A stretch of DNA of 60,000 bases from Takakia lepidozioides. Lineage: Eukaryota > Streptophyta > Takakiopsida > Takakiales > Takakiaceae. Location of the stretch: NCBI GenBank assembly GCA_030704615.1, contig CM060731.1, positions 27,096,001 through 27,156,000 on the forward strand, in the 5' to 3' direction. The number at the start of each line of letters is the position of its first letter. Within the stretch, counting starts at the first letter, position 1. Positions 26,353 to 36,651 of the stretch are shown here, piece after piece. The position numbers were made by a program, and so were the translations under genes. The notes beneath the pieces were generated by a model that saw only the letters and a list, made by a program, of their open reading frames with translations, ran no database searches and was not told where the DNA came from.

Positions 26353-28015
26353 TCACACACTTGTGAGACCAATCAGGCCTCTCATTCGTTGAAACTTCTC
26401 GGTCGTGAGCGCTTTCGTCAAGATATCAGCTCGCTGGTTTTCTGTGTTCACATAAATCATGTTGATAGTTCTAATCAGCTGGTGCTCTCGAATCAAATGG
26501 TACGAGATGTCAATGTGCTTTGTCCGGCGGTGGTACTCAGGATTGTGTACCAAACGAATGGCAAACTAGTTGTCACAATGCAATGGGGTAGGTCCACCCT
26601 GCACACAACCAATGGATCGGAGCAAACTGCGCATCCATATCACTTCTTTGGTGGTTGTGCTTGCAGCAATATACTCTGCTTCTGTTGTACTGGTCGTCGT
26701 GCAGGCTTGTTAACGGCTCATCCAAGCTATTGGTCCTCCATTGAGGAACAATATGAGGCCAGTCCTGGACTTATGGTCATCTAAGTCCCCGGCATAGTCT
26801 GCATCACTGTAGCATATCAGATGGTTGTCTTGAGCACTCTCGCCATATGTCAGGGCAAGATTTGGGACTCCTTTGAAGTATCTCATGATTCTGGAGACGG
26901 CTTGGCAATGTGCTTTCTTCGGGTCAGAGCTATACTTGGCAGAACTGCCTATAGCGTATGAGCTGTTTGGTCTAGTGCTGATGGAGGCGAACTGTAGGCT
27001 TCCAATGATCTCCTTGAATGGGAACTTGACCTATACTTCTTTGTCTCTGCGGCTGATCTCGTCGAGGCGGCTGTTTGGGTCTACAGGTATAGTCATGGCA
27101 TGACTCTCGTCATATCCATAGTTGTGCAGCTTCTTCATGATATATTTGGTCTGATCAACCTTCAGAATCTTCTTGGGGCGGTCTCTTGTGATGTGTAATC
27201 CCACATAGACTTCGGCATCTCCTCTGGTGATTTTGAAAGCTCCAGTCATATATTCGAGGATGTCATCGGCAGCTTTGGAACCTTCTGTGCATATGAGACC
27301 ATCATCTACAAAAATCGTGAGGATGATGATCGGGTCAATGTCACGATAATAGACACATGGGTCAGCAGGGCTGGCTACAAAACCGTAGGTCTTCAAGAAC
27401 TCATCGAACCGCTTATTCCACATACGGCTTGACTGCTTCAGCCCACAAAGAGCTTTTATGAGTTTGCATACGGCCTTAGGATTTTCTGCATTCTCAAAAC
27501 CTAATGGCTGCTCCATGTAGATTTCTTCCTCGATGTTTCCATATAGGAACGCTGTTCGAATGTCAAACTGTGTGATATTCATATCCTTCACGGCTGCAAT
27601 GGATAGAACAGCTCTAATTGAATCAAACTTTGCTACTAGCGAGAATGTCTCGGTGTAATCCACTCCAACTTTCTGGGAGTAGCCTCGTGCACAAAGCCTG
27701 GCCTTGAATCTGTCGACCTCCCCTTCTGCATTGTATTTTAATTTATAAACCCACTTGCAGGTGATCTTCTTTCTTCCAGGGGGCAGGTCTGTGAGTACCC
27801 AAGTCTCGTTCTCCATAAGGGAACAATACTCATCATGCATCGCCTCCAACCACTTTTCTCTATCTTCCGAGTTCATAGCTTCATAGAAACTCTCGGGCTC
27901 TTCTTGTGTGATGTTCTCATATTCAGCAATACATGTTCTTGTCTTTCCAGGGTAGAACCAGTCACCATATAGGTCTGGTTTCCTTCTGATTCAAGGCCGT
28001 AGCTCCTCAGTAGTT
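26353..28015 (-). pseudogene. Copia reverse transcriptase and RNase H
   Basis: Minus-strand frame from MTTTEELRP (28015) through RT with WVYKLKYNAEGEVDRFKARL, the FDIRTAFLYG substrate region and catalytic FVDDGLI, into RNase H with the SDADYAGD and TTEAEY segments, and the C-terminal ADILTKAL. The frame is single, but three in-frame stops interrupt it: TGA near 27988 (between RP and IRRKPDLYGDW, likely CGA originally), TAG near 27029 (after RRDKEV) and TAG near 26568 (in HCDN-stop-FAIR). The two TAG codons sit where Gln is usual, fitting C-to-T change of CAG. Confidence 0.8.
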
Positions 28016-28016
28016 G

Positions 28017-29968
28017 TCATATCATTCCCAGATGTCTGCCTTGTGGCTTAAGAGCACTCCCTACGGCTTCCATTTGCTCAATGTGTGTGTCATCTGGGAT
28101 CTCCCACTGGTTGACAAGTTGCTCGGGTTCTTGTGAGCTTGGCCTACTTCCTTCAGGTTGACTCTTACCCAAAGAAATGATCTCCTGGTTTTCTTCTGGT
28201 TCTGAAGCTGGCAATTGAATTTCCATTGCAGCAGGTACTTGCACTCCCACTGCCACTGCCATCGGTACTACTGGAGACATGTCTTCATCAAACTCAATGA
28301 CATGGCTGGCTGCCCAGGCATCTCTATCTGGAGACACTCCAGACATATTGTCTTCGTTGAACACAACATCATGACTTTCATGAATCTTTTGCTTATCGTT
28401 CAGCCACACACAATATGCATTGATGGTTGGACTGTAGCCCATAAAGACTCCCTTCACACTTTTGGCATCTAACTTCTTTCGAAGTTCTCTCGGAATGTGA
28501 ACGTATGCATCACAGCCAAAAACTCTCATATGGCTTACGGATGGCTTTTGCTTTGTCCATATTTCAAATGGTGTCATTTCCTTCAAAGTGCGTGTTTCAG
28601 TGCGGTTGAGTGTATACACCGCTGTCTGGGCTGCTTCTCCCCAAAATCTTGGGTGCACTCCACTGTCATATATCATGCTTCGAACTAGTTCAACGATGGT
28701 TCTGTTCTCTCTTTCTGCAGCCCCGTTCTGTTCCGGTGTATATGTTGTTGTGAGTTCTTGCTTCACACCAATGTCTGCAAGATAGGCTTGGAACTCTTTT
28801 CCAATGAATTCACCGCCTCTGTCTGATCTGAGCGTCCCAACACTATGTCCAGCCTCTCTCTTCATCAGTGCGACATAGTTCTTGAAGCATGTCAATGCCT
28901 CTGACTTCTTTGAAATGATGTATAGGACCCTGTAGGATGAGTGATCGTCTTTGAAGATTATGAAATAGCTGGCCCCTCCCAATGACTTGGTGCTGAAAGG
29001 GCCACAGAGGTCGGTGTGCACTATACCTCCTATCTGTGATGCTCTCACTCGTATCTCCTTCTTCGGGAAAGAACTTCGTTTGGCCTTCCCGAAGACACAT
29101 CCTTCACAGAACTTTGGCTCCTTCTACTTGTCAGTATCAAGCCATCTACCACATCTTCCGCTGCCATGCGTTGTATCGCCTTACAGTTGACATGACAAAA
29201 TCTTCGATGCCATACCTCAAGACTCTTGGTTGCTTCACCTTTTGTTTCTCCGACAAATGACCCTACAGACGGTCGAATAACCTCCTTCTTAGTGTCTGCG
29301 ATGTACACTTTGTGTTTCGGTGGCTGTGGGCTTATGTGCAAATGCCACATATCATCAACTGCAGTCCCTTGCATGACAATCGCTCCATCATGAATAAGAA
29401 AACATGCAGTCAAGGTATGCATGGTGGTGCAACCTGCTTTGATCGCTCTTCTAATCGAGAAGAGACTTCTCCCAAGGCAGGGAACGTGTAGGATATTTTT
29501 CAGCACTGACATGTGCCATGTTTCACCAATCTTGATGAGGACGTCAATGTCTCCAACTCCGGCTATTAGAAACTTGGAGTTGCCCACTCCATGAACCATC
29601 TCTTGATCCTTCGATGTGTCACGATAATTCTCGAACCACTCACCGTGCTCAGTCATGTGTTGGGTGCATCCAGTGTCTGAGATCCATGCATCTCGATGCT
29701 CCTCCTTGGCAAGCTTGAGATTGGCCATCCATGCCTTGAAAGATCCACCAGTCTTTGGTTGTTCTTTCTTGCCTTTCTTCTCCTTCTGACATTCTCTTGC
29801 CCAGTGTCTTGGTTCACCACAGTTGTAGCAAACAGGAGTATCCTTCAACTTTTCAATCTCTGCCTTTCTTGCTTCTCTCTGCTCCTGGGTCAAATATGGG
29901 CGGTTGGTTGCACCGCTTGACATTGATCCAGTTGTCTTCCCCTTTGTCTTGGCCACAAAAACCTTCAC
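28017..29968 (-). pseudogene. Copia nucleocapsid, protease and integrase
   Basis: The segment 29968-29045 has a CCHC knuckle CYNCGEPRHWARECQ, an aspartic protease site WISDTGCTQHM (DTG) and the GAG-pre-integrase motif WHRRFCHV. Integrase core at 29048-28017 shows HTDLCGPF, LRSDRGGEF and PEQNGAAERENRT, i.e. D, D and E. The two segments are joined by a frameshift near 29045. After the core, GYSPTINAYCVWL and VVFNED match the usual Copia integrase C-terminus. Function as a single polyprotein is lost unless the frameshift is an assembly error. Confidence 0.82.
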
Positions 29969-30569
29969 TGCCTCTTCTTAGACGCCGGCTTCGATCTGCT
30001 CTCCTCGGTCAGAAGTCGAAGCGTCAAAAGGTCAAGATCCTTCATTGGACCTTCAGGGACGTTGTCCCAAGCTGATCTGAAATGTTTCAAATGGGGTGGC
30101 AGGTTGTACAAGACCTTGGCAATCATAGCTGAATCATCGAAGTTGTTGTTGTTCATGCCTCTGAGCTGCTTGATCACCATCTCGATTCGTCCAAGAAAAT
30201 CAGCTATGTCCTCCCCCTCCTCGATTTTGCATTTGAAAAAACTCTCCTGTAGCTGATGGATGTTCTCAGTAGCTCTCCTCTCATCCAAAAGGCAAAGGAA
30301 GTATCACAGCTCATCAAGTTCTTTAGCAATCTTCTGTCAACGGCTTGACAAAGTATTCCAAGCGCCTTACTATCTTTCTTGTCCCAGGCAGCTATCTCAG
30401 CAGGAGTGGTTGGTACTACGTTATCCCCAACTGGCTCTCGAACTACCGTCCCGTCCACTATACCCCACAACTCTTTGCCACGAAAAATGGCTCTCATTTG
30501 GTATTTCCACATGGCAAAACCCTCACCATTAAAACGCTCAATGTTACTAAGCTTCTTCCCCTGATCCAT
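29965..30569 (-). pseudogene. Copia gag (UBN2-type)
   Basis: Starts MDQGKKLSNIERFNGEGFAM with the typical FxGxNFxxWK-like WKYQMRAIF motif, then IVDGTV and KALGILCQAVD. A frameshift near 30285 moves into the frame of QLQESFFKCKIEEGEDIADF, and another near 29970 leads into the nucleocapsid segment. Length and motifs match Copia gag of the UBN2 family. Confidence 0.8.
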
Positions 30570-30681
30570 CAGATCTCTCTCTTCCCAACTAGAAACAACA
30601 TAAAAGAACTGAGACTAAGCTTTAAGATGACGTCTAAAGATAGCTAAACGCACAGGGATACGAGACGTGGGCCAATAACCT

Positions 30682-31087
30682 ATTGTTTGTGAGAAGTAGT
30701 TGGCAACACTTTCCACATGCAAGCTCAAGAAAGATACACATCTACTAGACACAGAGACTTGTGTCAGCACCTTACAAGCATAGTATCATAAAGACTAGAA
30801 CAATATTAGTGACCATGGGAAAAGATACACCGGCTGACACAGCCTGCTCATGCTAATCTAGTGACCCACACACTCAACTTCATTACAGTGTCACTACAGC
30901 AGTAAACCTTAGGACCAAGGTATGTACTGGCCTCACACATTTGCAACAGCGTACAAACACATGAGGGCTAAATGAGAGCAGAGCCATTGCTCTCAATGCT
31001 TAAGTAACTAGCACTGTCGTTACTAGTAACTACAGTGTCAAGAAGGATGACTCAAGTGTAATCTTGATGAGTTCTCTACAACCAAAA
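30682..31087 (-). repeat. Copia 5' LTR
   Basis: 406-bp copy near-identical to 25899-26305 (one small indel near 30970-30985 and a few substitutions). A primer-binding site next to it was not convincingly identified. Confidence 0.85.
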
Positions 31088-31146
31088 TTAGCTGCAATGG
31101 TTGCGATAAGTGGTATCAGAGGCGATGGAGTTTGCCATATGTACTG

Positions 31147-31248
31147 TGGAATGGGCCGCAACATGACATTGTGGCGGGTAAGGTGGTGGCGAGCCGGAGG
31201 GCGAGCTGCCGCCAAAACCGCCATAATGGCATGTTGCGGCCCATTCCA
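31147..31248. repeat. Inverted repeat / hairpin, 31-bp arms
   Basis: Arm 31147-31177 pairs with 31218-31248 with two mismatches; the loop is 40 bp and GC-rich. Core arm: GGAATGGGCCGCAACATG. A second, weaker inverted pair ACGTAAAGGATT (near 31252) and AATCCTTTACGT (near 31391) surrounds the right side. No ORF is conserved. It could be a fold-back element or a small-RNA precursor. Confidence 0.7.
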
Positions 31249-31249
31249 T

Positions 31250-32340
31250 AACGTAAAGGATTGCATCTGCCGCCCTCTCACTGGCTTGCAAGTCAAAATC
31301 AAACACGTTATGTTTCATAATGTGCTACTGGCATTAGGCGTAGAATTCTACTTTTTAATCCTCCTCCATACACGCCATACTAGGCAGGCAAAATCCTTTA
31401 CGTAGAGGAGAATTAGTGGGTGATTATGTAGGCCCATTGGTTAAGCCCTGATAAACACGAAGCAGTGAAAAATTACAGGTCTGTAAGGGAAACTCCCATC
31501 TGCGGGAGGACTGGATGGATTCAATCACAACTATAGGAGGATGTTGCCAGATTGATTGAGAACATTGGGACCGTCCCATATTCTGAACAAAACAACCGAT
31601 GGTTTCCAAGAACCAAAAAGGTGGCAAAGTCTAGAAAATGCAGTTTTCGAACCCCCCGCGACCTCCAGAGGAGACATTAAAGTTATCCATTAAGCCGAGG
31701 GGATGGAGGGTGAGTTAGGCCAGTTTGGCCAAAAGAAAGGCTAAAACTGCAATAAATGTCAAAAGAGCAGGGGATTAAAGTACTATACAAGGGAAAATAA
31801 AGGACTAAACTCAAAATAGCACCAAAATGAGAGCAAAACGAGTTTCATCCTGCATTTGCTTTTCGGCTTTCCTCTCGGGGTACGGGCACGGGAACGAAGC
31901 GGGCAGGGAGGCTGGGGCGGGGCCCACATTGACTTAAGGAGAATACATGCGCACTTGTGCGTGGGCCCGCTGCTACCGTCCCTCGTTTTGCTTTTGGTAC
32001 TCTGTCTGCAGGACTTCCCGGACGTGCAAAGTGCCGATGAGAGGTATAGTGGGATGTATCAGGGGGCGGAAGGGATGGTCACTTAACGGATAACTTTATT
32101 GTTTGTTGGATTTCTTCTGGGACAGTTGGGTAAAACCAGGGGCTTCGGAGTGCTGGTAGGCAACCAGCGGACCCACCACTGCTGCATGTAGCGCCATGCT
32201 ACGTGGCTGAGGAACCCCCCCCCCACAAATTTTTGTGACCGCTGGTCACCCGTTAGGGAGTTTAACATAGGTATTTTCCATTCCTCCCAATTAAAATGCT
32301 TTTGATTGCATCTATGTTTTGAATGAATGCTAAATCTCAT
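31250..32340. other. Intergenic sequence
   Basis: No gene recognised. An ORF at 31856-32086 has no domain. A C-tract lies near 32215. Confidence 0.35.
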
Positions 32341-32344
32341 AATT

Positions 32345-32515
32345 CGATAGCACAACCGAGGGCTTTCAATCTAGTTGCTCCTCACCCGCGGAGGTGAAGG
32401 AAGTTGGGAGCTCTATGCAGAGACAGCGGGAGGAAAAGCCAGACGAGAAGTACACTAGCCTTAAAACAAGGCTATAGTAAATGAATAGTTGAAGGTTGGA
32501 GATAGTGGATGATGG
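32345..32515 (+). repeat. Diverged dispersed repeat, left copy
   Basis: Aligns in the same orientation, at perhaps 65-70 percent by eye, with about 57685-57860 on the far side of the Gypsy nest. Shared landmarks: GAGGGCTTTCAAT / CAAGGCTTTTATT, GGGAG.TCTATGC / GAGAACTATGC, AAGTACACT / AAATACACT, AGGCTATAGTAAATGAATAGT / AGGCTACATAGACGAATAGT, GGTTGGAGATAG / GATTGGAGGTAG. Confidence 0.5.
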
Positions 32516-32522
32516 TTTCCGA

Positions 32523-32710
32523 TGTCGTGCGCATACATATCGCTACACAACTACATCGCTGTCCAAAACCACACAACACATGTGCACACCACACACTAGT
32601 ATACCACTAGTCCACCACTAGTCCAGCCACTAGTCCAACCACTAGGCTACAACTAGTCAGTCACTAGGCTGCCACTATGCTGCCCACTATGGCAGTCACT
32701 AGTCCACACA
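32523..32710 (-). repeat. Partial LTR (188 bp) at the left border
   Basis: Nearly identical to 33031-33218 (few substitutions). It starts TGTCGTGCGC and ends CACACA, rich in CACTAGTCCA-type motifs. A single A separates it from the TGATAAAG start of the complete LTR, so this is a head-to-tail LTR-LTR junction. Confidence 0.8.
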
Positions 32711-32711
32711 A

Positions 32712-33218
32712 TGATAAAGAAGAAGAATACAAGCACGAGCTCACAAATCTGAAGCATAAACTCATGCATATATAACCTCATCACTCAAATACAAGTCAAG
32801 CCAAGTGCACCCCACGCCATGGGGAATCCACAGTACGGCGCCATAGCTAGGCGCGGTGAGGCTCAACTCGAGAAAGATGAGCCTCCCGCGCTTGCCGTGA
32901 AGATAACCACTCCAGGGCCTAAATCTGCCTTGACCCCTGGATTGACACTTGGGCCAATCCCAAATGTCAATATGTAAAAGCTAGCTATTTCCTAGCTAGT
33001 TTCACACTAGTGGTAAAATAACTTGACAGCTGTCGTGCGCATACATATCGCTACACAACTACATCGCTGTCCAAAACCACACAACACATGTGCACACCAC
33101 ACACTAGTATACCGCTAGTCCACCACTAGTCCGGCCACTAGTCCAACCACTAGGCTACAACTAGTCAGTCACTAGGCTGCCACTATGCTGCCCACTATGG
33201 CAGTCACTAGTCCACACA
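32712..33218 (-). repeat. Complete 3' LTR of the methyltransferase-bearing Gypsy element
   Basis: 507 bp, TG to CA. It has three parts: 32712-32914 (repeated at 57427-57629), 32915-33030 (116 bp, single copy in the window) and 33031-33218 (repeated at 32523-32710). It is identified as the 3' LTR by the polypurine tract just inside it on the minus strand. An alternative reading, a small TRIM-like element with 392-bp repeats split by insertion, is discussed under findings. Confidence 0.65.
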
Positions 33219-33235
33219 ATCGCCCCCCTAGCTGG
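33219..33235 (-). other. Polypurine tract
   Basis: On the minus strand the internal region ends AGCTAGGGGGGCGAT directly before the LTR start TGTGTGGACT, the expected plus-strand primer site of an LTR element. Confidence 0.65.
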
Positions 33236-33477
33236 TGCTTAGGTCCATCTAAGTCCAGGTAGCCACAAGATGTGATAGGACCATAGCCTCACTAAGTCCT
33301 CCACCACTATCCCTACTACACTCAAACTCGATAGATCAAGAGGCCGGGTGCAAGAGTTGCCCCATCATTAGTCGCCGTCTTGCAACCTGTGAACTTGAGC
33401 TTGGGATCTCATGTATTGACTCCTATGAGCTTGGCCTCCCATGTCTTGTTAGCTGCCTCCAGTCATGTCCACTGCCA

Positions 33478-33665
33478 CTATCCCAAGCAGTGTGGACACA
33501 ACCAATCTCCGTCAGGAACCTTCTCAAGAGGTGGTGTCAAGCATCCCATATGCCAACCCCTTGAGCATCGATCACACACCAGCATGGTGGCTGCCCCTTT
33601 GGCAGACCCACAAGCATGCACCTCAAACCTGCAGGTACCACTGCCAAGTTTGGGTCAACTCTGCC
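33478..33665 (-). pseudogene. PHD finger at the C-terminus of the Gypsy polyprotein
   Basis: The minus-strand frame ending in TAG at 33478-33480 encodes MLVCDRCSRGWHMGC, then LTPPLEKVPDGDW, then LCPHC. These are the CxxC, WHxxC and CxxC parts of a Cys4-His-Cys3 PHD finger, in the usual spacing. The first CxxC pair is disrupted by a one-base shift near 33617: the integrase frame supplies the first Cys (LRCM), and the next frame supplies the second (HACGS). PHD fingers of this class bind histone H3 N-terminal tails, so a role in choosing chromatin for integration is plausible. This position is where chromoviruses carry a chromodomain. Identification rests on motif spacing only; I could not run a profile search. 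Confidence 0.8.
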
Positions 33666-35045
33666 ATCGACATTGGGAAGGTGACATGGCGCACAATTAC
33701 GCACATGGTCCTTCCAAGTCATGCCATCCCGACCCTCCAAGATCAGGACCCCTGAGGGCAACACCTCTCGAACCCTCAGAATAACACGCCCTGCAGTAAC
33801 ATCCAGAGTCGTAGGAGCAGTCTGCTGCAAATAAACATAGTCACCAGGGCTAAACCTCCGAACCCCAGGACGATATCCTCCACCACGTATAGTGGCATAC
33901 CTCAACGTATCACGGTGATGTGCAATGGCAAGGTTCTCAAAAGCCATGGGCATGACTTTCTTGAACAACTCTGCACGCTGATCACATGCACGTACCCACA
34001 CGTCCGGATCGTCAAGGTTAAGGACTTGAGCAGTGTCCCTACGAATGGCTGCAGGCAAATCCGGCTCTTGGCCAAAGAGAAGGAAATATGGTGAGAAGGA
34101 GGCAAGTGATGCTTGTTTGCTGAACCTGTAGCCCATGGCTAACCAAGGAACCTGAAGATCCCAATCTCCTAGGTGTCCGTTCTGCAAGCCATACTTGCGC
34201 AAACCCCTCTTCACCATCTAAACAACTCTCTCTGCTAAGCCATCGGCCTCAGGATGATCCCGAGAAGTGGTGCGGTGGTCTATCAAGGCTTTATCACACA
34301 AAGCCTGAAACTCCCCCAAAAACTCTCTCCCTTGGTCCGTGAATACCTCAGCTGGAGCACCAAATCGGCTAAGCACACGATCCAAGAATGCATACGCAGC
34401 CCCCTCACTAGCCTTGTCAGGCAATGGAACCAACTCAATCCACTTGGAGAAGTGCTCCACCATCACCAACACATATCTGTGGTGGCGCATAGTCAGTGGC
34501 AACGGTCCTGCGAAGTCAAGACTCCACCTGTAGCCCAATCCCATGATTGGTAAAGGATGCAACTGTGGTGTAGGGGCGTTGAATGAAGCACGCACCCTGT
34601 CACACACCATGCACCTAGCCACGAACTGTTGCACCTCTGTATGCATACCACGCCACCAATACTGCCCCTGCAGTAAACTGTGAGTGCGTCGCACTCCAAA
34701 ATGCCCCAACTCCTCATGGGCATGCCGCACTAACCGTGCACGCTGTGTGGGGTGAGGCACAATCCTCACCCGACCATCCTCCCACACTCGAAGTAGGTGT
34801 ATCCCCTCCCACTTGAACCTCTTGGCTCGTTGCAGGATCCGATCCCTCTCCCTGGCAGTCACAATGGCTGCCGTGTCTCCCGTGCGGAGGTAGTCCAACA
34901 CAGCCGAATCCTCATGTATATCTCTGGCACCACCTAGCTCATCACTAGCCTCAGGGTCCTCAGACACTCCGTCTACAGTCATCCCTGTTGTAGGTCCAAT
35001 CTGACCTCCCGATGCCAAGATACACAAAATGCAGATGCGTGCCAT
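33537..35045 (-). pseudogene. Gypsy integrase
   Basis: The HHCC zinc domain (HAHEELGHFGVRRTH, then CMVCDRV) is followed by the catalytic core with LDFAGPLP, VFTDQGREF and HPEADGLAER, giving D, D and E. The core is cut by TAG at 34218-34220 in AERVV-stop-MVKRGLRKYG, where Gln is usual. The C-terminal part has FSPGDYVYLQQ and GMTWKDHVRNCAPCHLP before the PHD finger. One frameshift near 35040 separates it from RT/RNase H. Confidence 0.85.
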
Positions 35046-36610
35046 CCCGGCACCATCTCCTCGTCCGTCTCACCATGCCACCGAGCTCCAGTGTCATCCT
35101 GCTGGCTCATGCATGGATTGCGACTCAATCCATCCGCATCCCGATTGACCAAACCCGGTCGATGCACAACCTGAAAGTCATACTCCTGGAGTATAAGTGC
35201 CCACTGTGCAAGCTTCCCCGTAAGCTTGTCTGACTCCATCAACCACTTGAGTGGCTGGTGATCCGTGACAAGGGTGAAAAGATTGCCGTATAGATAGCAC
35301 CTGAAGTGTGCCACGGCCCACACTGCAGCTAAGCACTCTCCCTCATATGAGCTGTACTTAGCCTCTGCAGCGTTGTTCGAGCGGCTAGCATAAGCCACTA
35401 CGAACTCTCTTCCCTCATCATCCACCTGTGTGAGCACCGCTCCAAGCCCCAGCATGCTCCAATCCGTATGCAGCTGAAAGGGACGCCCCCTGATAGGTCG
35501 TCTCAAGATAGGCGCCGAGGTCAACCTCGCCTTGAGCTCTTGAAAAGCTCGTTCCTGCTCATCTTCCCACTGCCACTCCTGGTCCACCTTGGTCAGCTTG
35601 GTTAGAGCCTTTGCAATGGTACTAAATCCCTTGACAAACCGTCTATAATAGTTTGCCAACCCCATGAAAGCTCGAACTCGGCTCACATCCGTGGGGCGTG
35701 GAATTTGTGCAATGGCCTCTACCTTAGTCTGCTGTACCCCCAATCCTCCAGGATATATCATGTGACCCAGATACTCAATCTGGTTGTGGAAAAACTTGCA
35801 CTTCCCCGGATGCAACTTCAATCCGTGCGCTCTCAAGCGCTCCAATACCACCTGAAAGTGTCTCTCATGCTCCTCCATCGTAACACTAAAGATGATGATG
35901 TCATCTATGTAGCACCGAGCAAAGTCCACCCCTGCTAGAATCCTATCCATGACTCTCTGAAACTCTGCAGGAGCATTCTTAAGCCCAAATGGTAAGAACC
36001 GCCACTGATATAGGCAATCCTTGCCCTGCTCATTGATCCCCCAGAATGCCGTCTTCTGCTTGTCCGCCTCCTTGATTGGCAACTGGTGATATCCGGATCG
36101 TAAATCCAAAGTGCTAAAGGCCTTAGCATGCCCGATGGCATCAAAGATCTCCTCTGGTGTTGGCATGGCATACTTATCGGACTTGGTCTGACGATTTACA
36201 GGCCGGTAATCACCGCACATACGTCTCTCCGTCCAATTGCCATAGACATCCTTCTTGGCTGGCATCACTGTGGCTGAAGCATACTCTCCACCAGAGAGCT
36301 CCACCAAACCTGCCTCCCAGAGATCTTGAGTCCTCATCTGAATCAAAGACCTCTCCATGTCACTGTATCTATAGGGTCTCCGAAAGATTGGCGTGTCAGT
36401 GGCCAACTCAATACGGATCTCTTGACCCTTCAGTGCTCCCAAGTCCTTCAAACTGAAGGCAAAGCAATTCATGTAAGCCCTCAGGAACCGCCGTATACGT
36501 CGTCTCTCTCCTCCGGTGACAATGGGTCCAATGTCAGGCTCCCAATTGTCCTCCGTAACTGCAACCTTAAGTCCAGTGGGCTTAGAGGTAGAGGACGCGT
36601 CCCGTGGTTG
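34979..36610 (-). pseudogene. Gypsy reverse transcriptase and RNase H
   Basis: The open frame runs from about 36610, just after an in-frame TAG at 36611-36613, not from the first Met at 36472. It begins QPRDASS, continues NWEPDIGPIV and FLRAYMNCFAFS, then RT with VNRQTKSDKYAMP, FSTLDLRSGYHQLPI, FLPFGLKNAPAEFQ and catalytic CYIDDIIIF. RNase H has FQLHTDWSMLGLGAVLTQ, YSSYEGECLAAVWAV and VTDHQPLKWL, ending RDADGLSRNP. All catalytic residues are present. The upstream stretch (36611-36690) continues the same frame past the TAG into the methyltransferase C-terminus, so RT and methyltransferase were one polyprotein. Confidence 0.9.
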
Positions 36611-36651
36611 CTATGTTGCAACCTCTTGAGCAGTACTCCCTGCCTGCTCAG

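Larger units (their letters stand above)
25893..31093 (-). mobile_element. Copia (Ty1) LTR retrotransposon, both LTRs present
   Basis: Direct repeats 25899-26305 (407 bp) and 30682-31087 (406 bp) differ at only a handful of positions and flank a minus-strand gag-protease-integrase-RT-RNase H region, the Copia order. TTAGCT occurs immediately outside both ends (25893-25898 and 31088-31093) and is the likely 5-6 bp target duplication. If the LTR were instead taken from its inner TG to CA dinucleotides (TGTAGAG...CACAAACA on the minus strand), no duplication is found, so the wider ends are preferred. A purine-rich tract AGTGGGAG (minus strand) precedes the left, 3' LTR. Frameshifts and stops make it non-autonomous as assembled. 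Confidence 0.88.

Noticed and set aside
25901-31080. Copia LTRs defined strictly by TG...CA
   Set aside because: That choice leaves no target duplication; extending by a few bases on each side gives matching TTAGCT flanks.
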